A stretch of DNA of 16,605 nucleotides from Bacillota bacterium (GTDB lineage: Bacteria > Bacillota > Clostridia > Peptostreptococcales > Anaerovoracaceae): the NCBI GenBank assembly GCA_905372035.1, contig CAJPNN010000037.1, forward strand, positions 1 to 16,605, read 5' to 3'. Positions 1 through 7,900 of the stretch are shown in pieces. Numbering within the stretch: position 1 is the stretch's first letter; each line of letters opens with the position of its first letter. The position numbers and the translations under genes were made by a program. Below the pieces are notes generated by a model. That model did no database searches. It was not told the DNA's origin and saw only the letters and a list, made by a program, of their open reading frames with translations.

Positions 1-574
1 ACTTATCTAATTTCTTTATCATACTTTCCGCTTCTTTTCTTATCCACTTTATATCATTATCCAAAAAACGCTCTGCATATTTTCTTGTGGATTCATCTTT
101 CAATAATTTTAATGAGTGTAATGCAAAGCCGTCTACTTGTTCATCATCAAGCAATGATATCAAAACATCCTTTATTCTCTCATCTTTAAATCTTCCGAGC
201 TCTCTTACTATCATCACTCTTGCTGAACCATGCTCCTTATTTAATGATATTTCTATCATTTCAGACACTATATTAGGATCTGCTATTATTGAAATGGTGT
301 TTCCTATCGCCCACTTATATGATTTTCCGTTCTCCGCTTTATAGAATTCATCTAAAAGTACATCTGTAGCTTCTGTAAAACCTTTTACTCCAAGTGCTCT
401 TACCAACAATTCTCTATAATTTGTTTCTTTAAACCTCTGAATGTATTTTACTACAATAGGAACCAAATCTTTATCATTTTCATCCATATGCATCAATTCT
501 TCTATATCGTCAATTTCCACCCCTGTAGCTCTTATCTCTTCAAGTAAATTTTTCTCTTCCGGTAAAATTTTCAT
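1..574 (-). CDS. HEAT-repeat protein, C-terminus cut off by the window edge
   Basis: The frame runs open from an ATG at 574 to the window edge, giving 191 residues and no stop, so the C-terminus is missing. A strong ribosome site (GGGGAGGT, 583-590) precedes the ATG. The visible protein is almost entirely amphipathic helices of about 30 residues in pairs, for example LVRALGVKGFTEATDVLLDE, VMIVRELGRFKDERIKDVL and then HSLKLLKDESTRKYAERFL. That is the HEAT-repeat pattern. There is no signal peptide or membrane segment, so it is probably cytoplasmic. It lies 151 bp downstream of the second immunity-type gene of the Rhs locus and on the same strand. HEAT-like proteins are often found among immunity genes of polymorphic toxin loci, so an immunity or accessory role is possible, but this is inference from position. 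A generic HEAT scaffold protein is the alternative. Confidence 0.8.
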   Translation of the reverse strand, partial: MKILPEEKNLLEEIRATGVEIDDIEELMHMDENDKDLVPIVVKYIQRFKETNYRELLVRALGVKGFTEATDVLLDEFYKAENGKSYKWAIGNTISIIADPNIVSEMIEISLNKEHGSARVMIVRELGRFKDERIKDVLISLLDDEQVDGFALHSLKLLKDESTRKYAERFLDNDIKWIRKEAESMIKKLDK

Positions 575-701
575 AATTTTTCTACCTCCCCAATTTTTGA
601 ATTTTATTTCATTTACAACAAAACAAACAGAAAATCCGTACAGTTATTTTTATTACATATTTTTGTGGATTCGAAATATATTGCTCCTGAATGTTTTGCT
701 T

Positions 702-1455
702 TATCTGTATCATTAAAATCTATAATTAAAGTTCACTTTTTATGATTTCTGAAATTTTTTCTACGGGCGTATCCATTGGTAGTCTTATATCTTTATCTAA
801 TAATTCTTTAACACCTACTCCTTTTAAAATATAAATATCCCCACTTTCAGATGATTTTCCGGTAGAGATAGATCCTCCTTCAATTACTTTCTTTTTAGAT
901 GCCCTTATCCCTACTTTATTAAGTTTCTTAAATCTTAAGGATAATAGATCTCCATATTTTATTCTATTACTCTCCTCCGCTATCTTATCTTTGTTTTCAT
1001 GTAATATTTCTATAGATTTCAGTATAGCCTCTGACATTTCTTCTATACTGCAATCCTCTTTTATCGCAAGGATAGGTTCTGAAAATACACCAGGCGACAT
1101 GCCTTTATACATTTCGATATACATAATCAAGTCTCCAAAAAATATGTACTTTCTATTATACTTATATATATCTAAACCACAACCTCTAAAATCCATTTCA
1201 TTCTCCTCCTCTAATGAACTACAACGATTCTTATTGATATATTCTTACCTCCGGCATAACTTTTAATACTGTTTAAAACTTCAATATTCATACTTGTAAG
1301 CTCCTTGTTGGGTATTGCTAATAATATTTGTCCTAAATTATTATATACTTTATCTATAAGGCTTCCTCTTAGTGTCGGCTCTTTTTCACATACCTTATAA
1401 TTGAATCCTTTGTAATGTGATATCTGTAAGTAAGGTTCCCATCCGCTCGCCATAT
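702..1455 (-). repeat. Tandem toxin-end/immunity unit, decayed downstream copy
   Basis: This block is a second copy of the DNA at 1469-2647. It holds a 35 bp piece from the pre-toxin region (1421-1455), the shortened toxin end (1211-1423), the spacer with ribosome site, the paralogue B immunity gene, and the first 24 bp or so after its stop. Relative to the upstream copy it lacks 227 bp and 198 bp. The toxin-end portion and the central part of the immunity gene are about 90 percent identical to the other copy; the 3' part of the immunity gene is much less so. Confidence 0.8.
726..1196 (-). CDS. Immunity-type protein, paralogue B, paired with a decayed toxin remnant
   Basis: This 156-residue protein with no signal peptide is presumably cytoplasmic. 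It begins MDFRGCGLDIYK behind a strong AGGAGGAG ribosome site at 1200-1210, only 14 bp after the stop of the toxin remnant. It is the same length as the immunity-type protein at 1493-1963. Residues 36 to 97 are identical apart from one Tyr/His change, while the ends differ (residues 5-35 in patches, and 98-134 strongly). The general layout, with a hydrophobic N-terminal strand region, a helix rich in Glu and Ile, and a Lys-rich turn, reminds me of CdiI-type immunity proteins (DUF1436-like). I cannot confirm that without a profile search. The inferred role is binding and neutralising a cognate toxin tip. Its own toxin partner is inactivated, so it may now protect against toxins from neighbouring cells. 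Confidence 0.75.
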   Translation of the reverse strand: MDFRGCGLDIYKYNRKYIFFGDLIMYIEMYKGMSPGVFSEPILAIKEDCSIEEMSEAILKSIEILHENKDKIAEESNRIKYGDLLSLRFKKLNKVGIRASKKKVIEGGSISTGKSSESGDIYILKGVGVKELLDKDIRLPMDTPVEKISEIIKSEL

Positions 1456-1480
1456 TTGGATTATTTTTTATCAGTGTCAT
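1211..1480 (-). pseudogene. Decayed orphan copy of the Rhs C-terminal toxin, catalytic core deleted
   Basis: The open frame codes for 89 residues. Residues 20-52 and 53-89 match the end of the Rhs protein (1978-2388) at about 90 percent, sharing HYKGFNY, RGSLIDK, LLAIPNKEL and NSIKSYAGGKN. Compared with the intact toxin, 66 codons (198 bp) are missing in frame between the LGQ and LLAIPN motifs. This removes the FDR and SLKSID motifs that should form the nuclease centre. A second deletion of 227 bp fuses the start to upstream Rhs DNA (1421-1455 matches 2613-2647 with one mismatch). That piece is read here in a different frame from the Rhs gene, so its first 19 residues are not Rhs-like. The ATG at 1480 has no ribosome site, so translation is doubtful. 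It resembles the displaced orphan toxin ends known from CDI and Rhs loci, and it should be inactive. Confidence 0.85.
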
Positions 1481-1492
1481 TAAAATTTGAAA

Positions 1493-1963
1493 TTAAAGTT
1501 CTCTTTTTATAATTTCTGCAATCTTTTCTACGGGTATATCCATCGGAATCTCTATTCTTTTTTCAAATGTTTCTCTTATACCTTTTACTTTCAAAAACAC
1601 GATCCTATTGTCTTCATCTACTGTATACAAATATATTAATCCGTTATCCATCAATTTTTTTCTCGATACATTTATACCAACTTTATTTAATTTTTTAAAT
1701 CTTAAGGATAGTAAATCTCCATGTTTTATCCTATTACTCTCCTCTGCTATCTTATCTTTATTTTCATGTAATATTTCTATAGATTTCAGTATAGCTTCCG
1801 ACATTTCCTCTATACTGCAATCCTCTTTTATTGCAAGGATGGGTTCTGAAAACACACCGAACATTGTACCTTTATACATCTCTATATACATGTCTATGTC
1901 TCCAAAAAATATATATTTTCCGTCACACTTATATATATCTAAACTACAATTTCTAAAATCCAT
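1493..1963 (-). CDS. Immunity-type protein, paralogue A, cognate partner of the Rhs toxin tip
   Basis: This 156-residue, probably cytoplasmic protein begins MDFRNCSLDIYK. The start is fixed by an AGGAGGAG ribosome site in the 14 bp between the Rhs stop and this ATG. A gene placed directly after the variable toxin end of an Rhs protein is, in this family of systems, nearly always the immunity gene. Position is therefore the main evidence, and the CdiI/DUF1436-like look is only an impression. The inferred role is to bind the nuclease tip of the upstream Rhs protein and block it, protecting the producer and its siblings. It shares a nearly invariant central block (residues 36-97) with the paralogue at 726-1196. 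The C-terminal third differs: KKLMDNGLIYLYTVDEDNR here against KKVIEGGSISTGKSSESGD there, which may set toxin specificity. It is likely co-transcribed with the Rhs gene. Confidence 0.82.
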   Translation of the reverse strand: MDFRNCSLDIYKCDGKYIFFGDIDMYIEMYKGTMFGVFSEPILAIKEDCSIEEMSEAILKSIEILHENKDKIAEESNRIKHGDLLSLRFKKLNKVGINVSRKKLMDNGLIYLYTVDEDNRIVFLKVKGIRETFEKRIEIPMDIPVEKIAEIIKREL

Positions 1964-1977
1964 TTTGCTCTCCTCCT

Positions 1978-4900
1978 CTAGTGAATTACAACAATTCTCA
2001 TTGATATGTTCTTACCTCCGGCATAACTTTTGATACTGTTTAAAACTTCAATATTCATACCTGTAAGCTCTTTGTTGGGTATTGCTAATAGCAACTGCTT
2101 GGCATTATATTTCCCTTTATCTTTATATTTTTTCACTTTATCATGTTTAAGCTCTGCAGTATAAATATCATCAACATATCCTTTTAATTTACCTGCTAAT
2201 ACATTTTTATTCTGATATGTTTTAGCTTTTAAATCTATACTTTTTAAACTGATTACTGTCTTGCCCTCTATCCTATCAAAAACCGGAAAGTTTTGTCCTA
2301 AATTATTATATATTTTATCTATAAGGCTTCCTCTTAGTTTCGGCTCTTTTCCCCATACATTATAATTGAATCCTTTGTAATGTGATATATTTTTTATAGC
2401 CAGTTTGTTTAAGTTTGATGTCTCATTAAATGTTTTACATATAAGTGTTGTGTGATATGCTCCTGTTTTTCCCGGAAGCGGGGCTTTATTTTCTAATTTT
2501 ACCGCAGGTTTTTTATATTTATTTAATATATTTAAGATCCTGCTACCTCTCCCGGTTTTCGATAAATACTTGGCTATTTTTGCTGCCGATGCCCCTGCCA
2601 ATGCCAATGTTATATCTGTAAGTAAGGTTCCCATCCGTTCGCCATATGCTGTAACTTCTCCATCCGTATTATAGCTGGATGGCTTTAATACACTTATATG
2701 CTTGCCTAAATATTGATATGGTTCTATTATTCCTTTTCCCAATATTTTTGCAAGCTCCGGCACGGAAATATCTCCATGAAAGATTGCATGTGCTAAATTA
2801 CTGACTAAATCTAATGTTTCTGCTATGTTTAAAAGTGATTTTGCCTGACCTTTCAAATTTTTTCCGATTCCCTTAATCAGATCATCGGTTTGTGTAGTAT
2901 AGTACATATTTCCTGATGGGTCCACATAATTCACAGGGTTATTATTACAATAATTATACCAGTTATCTCCGTCTTCCACATCATCTTCCTGTGTAAAACG
3001 ACGATTTTCGGGATCATAGAATCTGTTTTGTGCATAATATTGTTTTAATACTTCATCATATGTATATCCTGTATAGTTATTTATGTTATCTATCCCGGAA
3101 AAGTTCATATCTGTATAGGTTTCTGTAAGCGGAAGTCCCCATTCATCATACTCGCTTACCGATAATACTCTTCCTTTTTCATCCGTTGCATATTCTGATG
3201 ATGACAAAAGGTCGTTTTTATAAAAAACTTTTTTTATGCTCGTCTTCGCTATATAGCTTGCAGGGTTTTCACCTGCTTCACCGGGTTTTGTTTTTTCAGC
3301 ATAGTCGAAGCTTCCTACCGTTCTTTTTCCTTCATCATCATAGATATATGTTTTTCTGAAACTTCCTTTTTCAACAACCTCTATATCTCTATTTTCATCT
3401 GTTATGTAGTCGATATAGAAGTCTTTTATGACTTCTTCAAAGTTATTTTGATGTATCGTTCCTACTTCGGACGTATATACTCTTTGTTTTGTCTCTCTTC
3501 CGTCTTTAAGATAATCAAGATAATCTTCTCCTCTTGAACCTTCTTTTAAATTTCCGGATTGATGCCCCTTATTCTTGTTTTCTCTAAGCTGTACATTCCT
3601 TATTCTCACTCCAAGCGCATTATATGTATATTTGCTTTCTTCTCCTCTTGCATTTTCCCCCTTTACAAGTCTCCCCAAACTGTCATATGTATATTTTACA
3701 TTGCTCTTTTCTTTTCCGTCTTCGACAGAAAGTTCTTCCGTAAGGTTCCCCGCCCTGTCATAGCGGTAAATTTTATTTCCTCGTTTTCCTTTTTTACCGA
3801 TGAGATGATTTTCAATATCGTATTCATATGTATTTTCTCCGTCTGATAATATATTTCCTGCACGGTCATATTTATATTCCCTTATTAAAGTCAAAGTTCC
3901 GCTTTGTGGCATCCCGCTCTTACCCGAAATCCCGGTAGTTATCATAGTTCCGGTTTTGATCAGCTTTACAAGGCGATTATCTTTATCATATGCATATTTT
4001 ACAGTCTCTTCTTTTCCGTAAGCCCCTTCTCTGTGTCTAAGTTTTATATTACCGTTATCATCATATCCTAACAGTGTCTGTCTCTTGGTAGCCCCCTTAT
4101 GATCAACCTCCTTTTGCTGTACTAAAAGTCCTTCCCCGTTATAATCATACTCCGTTGTGGATCCGTCAGGGTATTCCTTTTTTATCAGTTTCCCCTCTCC
4201 GTCTCTCGTATAAAATATCATTTTACTGCCCGCATCTTTAATACTTGCTAAGTTCCCGAGCGGATCATAGGACCTGTTTACTTCTTTACCGTCAGTATAT
4301 ACTGTCTTTAAAAGATTGCCCGCTTTGTCATAACTATATAAAATCTCTTTATTCTTTTCATTTACAGCTTTTATGATTCTATAAAGTCTATCATATGTAA
4401 AGCTTACCGTACCTTCTTTTCCCTTGGCGGTCAAAACATTTCCCGTCTTATCATATGTGTATATATTTTCTTCTTCTCTCGTCTTTATCCCTGTATTGTT
4501 ATATACCTTGTCATATGTATATTCAGTAATCTCTCCTCTCGCATCTTCCGATAGCAGAAGATTTCCCATCTTATCATATGTAAAATTCGTTTTGTTGCCT
4601 AAAGGACTTATCGTTTGGATAAGATTACCTTCCGAATCATGCTTATATTCCCGTACGACATCATTTCCATAAGCTCCCGAAAATATTAATTTTTCTATAT
4701 TTCCCATATAATCATATCGATACTCTTTAGTGCTCCCCTCAGGTGATACCCTCTTTAAAACTCTACCGAGTCCGTCATAATTATATTCAGTTATATTCTT
4801 GTTTCCGTCTTTAAATGAAACTATATTTCCCGAGAAATCATATGAATATTCTTTACTGTGGTTAAGCCTGCTCGTCATCTTGAGCATTCTGTTCATACTA

Positions 4901-7900
4901 TCATATGCATAGTACGTCTTTTCATTATTCCTGTTGATATATAGCTTGAGATTACCGTTTCCGTCATATGCGTATGAGGATTTATTACCTATAGCATCCT
5001 CTTTTTCGATGAGGTTTCCTGTTTTATCATAAATATAACTTGTGATATTTCCGAGTTCGTCTTCTTTTCTCTTAAGCCTGTCCATGCTGTCATAGAAAGA
5101 CTTTTCCGTTCCTGAAAGTGCATCCTTAACCTCGAGAATATTTCCTTTTTTATCATAAACATACTCATCATAATTACCGTTTTCATCTACAGTACGCACC
5201 CTTCTTCCGACTTTATCATAATAGTTGTAGTTCTTGTTACCGAGCGCATCTTCCGTTTCAGTAATTTGATAATTGTTATTATATAAAAACTTGGTGAAGT
5301 TTCCTTCCTTATCTTTATGTCTTAATAAATTGCCTTCACGATCATAAAAATATTCTTCTCTGTTTCCCAGTGAATCCGTTTTGGAGATCAGCCTTCCGAC
5401 ATTATCATATTCATTTTCTTCTCTTACAACACCCTTTCTTATGCTCTTCAGCATATTCCCCACACTATCATAGCGGTACTCATTTACCGTCCCTTCCGGA
5501 TCTTTTAAGCTCTTAAGCCTTTTAAGCGAATCATATGTAAATTCACTTACATATCCTCTTTCATCCGTAAATCTTTTTATCTTTCCATTTCCGTCATACT
5601 GATAACTCTTTATTCCTCCATCAGGGTTTGCTGTGGCTGTCAAACGATTATTCTTATCATAAGTGTGTCTTTTAATATTCCCGAGCGCATTTTTTTCTGA
5701 AATATTATTTCCGTTTTTATCATATGAGAATTCCGTTTTGTTATTTTCTTCATCGGTATAAGAAACAAGTCTGCTTTCCTTATCATACTCTTTTTTTATA
5801 ATACTGCCGTCAGGGTTTACAGTTTTGATCTCATTACCCAGTTTGTCATATTCATAATTGGTCTGATTACCGTTTTCATCCGCCTCTCTTACAAGATTTC
5901 CGGCAGCATCATACTCATAAGATATTTCATTTGAAAGTGCGTCTTTTTTGCCTGATACTCTTCCCGTTTTATCATAACTTACATAGGATGTGTTCCCCTC
6001 ACCGTCGGTAACGCTGACCGCTCGCTTACACTTGTCGTATGATATACCGGTTTTGACTCCGTTGGCATCCTGTTTTTCTATAAGGTTTCCTGCCGGATCA
6101 TACTTATACAAAGTCACTTCTCCCATAGGATTTGTTTCTTTTATGAGTCTTCCCGCCTTATCATATTCATAATAAGTGACGGCACCGTTCTCGTCAGTTT
6201 CAGTTTTTATCCTTCCCATAGCATCATATGTATAAGATTTTTCTTCTGAAAGTGCATTTTTTATCTTCGTTACATTGCCTTCTTTATCATAATCATAAGT
6301 TGTTATATTTCCCTCAGGATCTGTTTTGCTTTTCACTTTTCCTGCTTTGTTATAAGAGAAGTTCGTTTCATTTCCCTCGGGATCCGTAATCTTTGTAAGC
6401 TCTCCGTCTCTTTTTCCGTAGCTATATCCTGTTTCTCCTCCCATAGCATCCTTGTGATAAATGATTTTTCCGTTTCCACCATATGAAGCTTCTTCCGTCT
6501 CGCCTTCCCTGTTAACAACTTTTGTCATAAAACCGTTTTTATTATATTCATATTTCGTTTCTCCACCTTGTGCATCAACAATTCTGATAAGTTTACCTGC
6601 CGGTGAATATTCATAAGATGTTACGGCTTCCTCCGTATTATTTATCACTACATGTTTTTTTATTACACGACCTGCACTGTCATACTCAAAGGTTGTTTTT
6701 CCGCCTTCTTCATCCTCCATGCTTACCATCCTCGTATGATCATACAGATATTTTCTTATTCCTCCCATAGGATCCGTTTCAGTCAAAAGGAGACCGTCTG
6801 TATTATATGTATAATTCGTCACATTACCGTTTTTATCCCTATAGGAGATTATATTTCCTCTGCTGTCATAACTGAATTCTTCATATCCGTCATAATAAGT
6901 TATTCGTGATATTTTATTGCCGAAAGCATAGGTATATAAAACTTCGCTGTTATCAGGATATATTATTTTCTGAACTCTGTTGTTCGCATCAAGAATATGC
7001 CTTGTCACTCCGCCGTTTTTATTCTTTGAAGACACAGGCTTATGTTTATCGAAGCCGGTTTCTTCTTCTCTTTCTTCGTCATCTTCGATTTTGGTCAGGT
7101 TCCTGTGCTTATCATAATAATATTTTACCGCTCTTCCGTTTCCGTCGATAAATGTATTAACTCTGTTTTCATCGTCATAGCTGAAAGTTCCGATCTTTTC
7201 ACCGTCACCTTCTTTAAATACTTGTGACAGTACTCTGCCTTTTGCATCATAGACGTTTCTCACATATTCATTACCCTCAAAATCTATACCTTTTGATAAA
7301 AATCCGTTGCCGTCATATTCATAAGCTATACTGTCACCGTCAGGATTGGTTACTTTTTTAAGAAGGTTGTTATCATACTCATATAAAGTTTTTCTTCCCG
7401 CACTGTCCAAAACCTCTGTAATATGATTCCCTTCCCATGCAAGGTTGAACTCTCCCGTCTTTCCCGATATGTTTATAAGCTGTTTTGAAGTATTATATGT
7501 AAGCGTTGCAATCGTAACCCCTGCAGGGTTTATTATTTCACTGAGAGTTCCGTCTGAGGAAAAAATAAATCTGCTCCCGTTTTCATGCTCCATAACATAT
7601 CCGCCGGATATATCGGAAAGAGAAAATCCGCTGTTTTGAAGCGATTTGTACCCTCCCCCTTTTAATCTCAAAAATCTTGTTTCCTCTCCTCCGGGCATAG
7701 TAACTCTCAATATTCCGGCATCATCCGTTATGTAGTATTCATAACTGTGAGTAAAGCCTTTCCCGAGTGCTCCCTTTTCATATATCGAATTATATGCTCT
7801 TAAAAATGTCAGTGGAATACCTCCTGCAAGCACCATGTCTTTATAAGTGAAATTATAGTTTCCGTCTACCATTCCCACGGGATCCATGACCGTATTAGTA

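Larger units (their letters stand above)
1469..2647 (-). repeat. Tandem toxin-end/immunity unit, intact upstream copy
   Basis: This is the complete partner of the block at 702-1455, comprising the last 222 codons of the Rhs gene, the 14 bp spacer and the paralogue A immunity gene with its 3' flank. The 33 bp covering the end of each immunity gene and its flank (702-734 and 1469-1501) match at 28 positions, so the duplication extends just past the immunity stop codons. It stops at about 1456-1469, where the two copies abut. Confidence 0.8.

Noticed and set aside
4989..5186. Minus-strand open frame of 65 codons inside the Rhs gene
   Set aside because: It is an out-of-frame shadow of YD repeats and has no start signals.
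3600..7500. Regularly spaced short words suggesting a CRISPR array or satellite repeat
   Set aside because: The words stay in one reading frame, vary at third positions and encode YD repeats of the Rhs shell.
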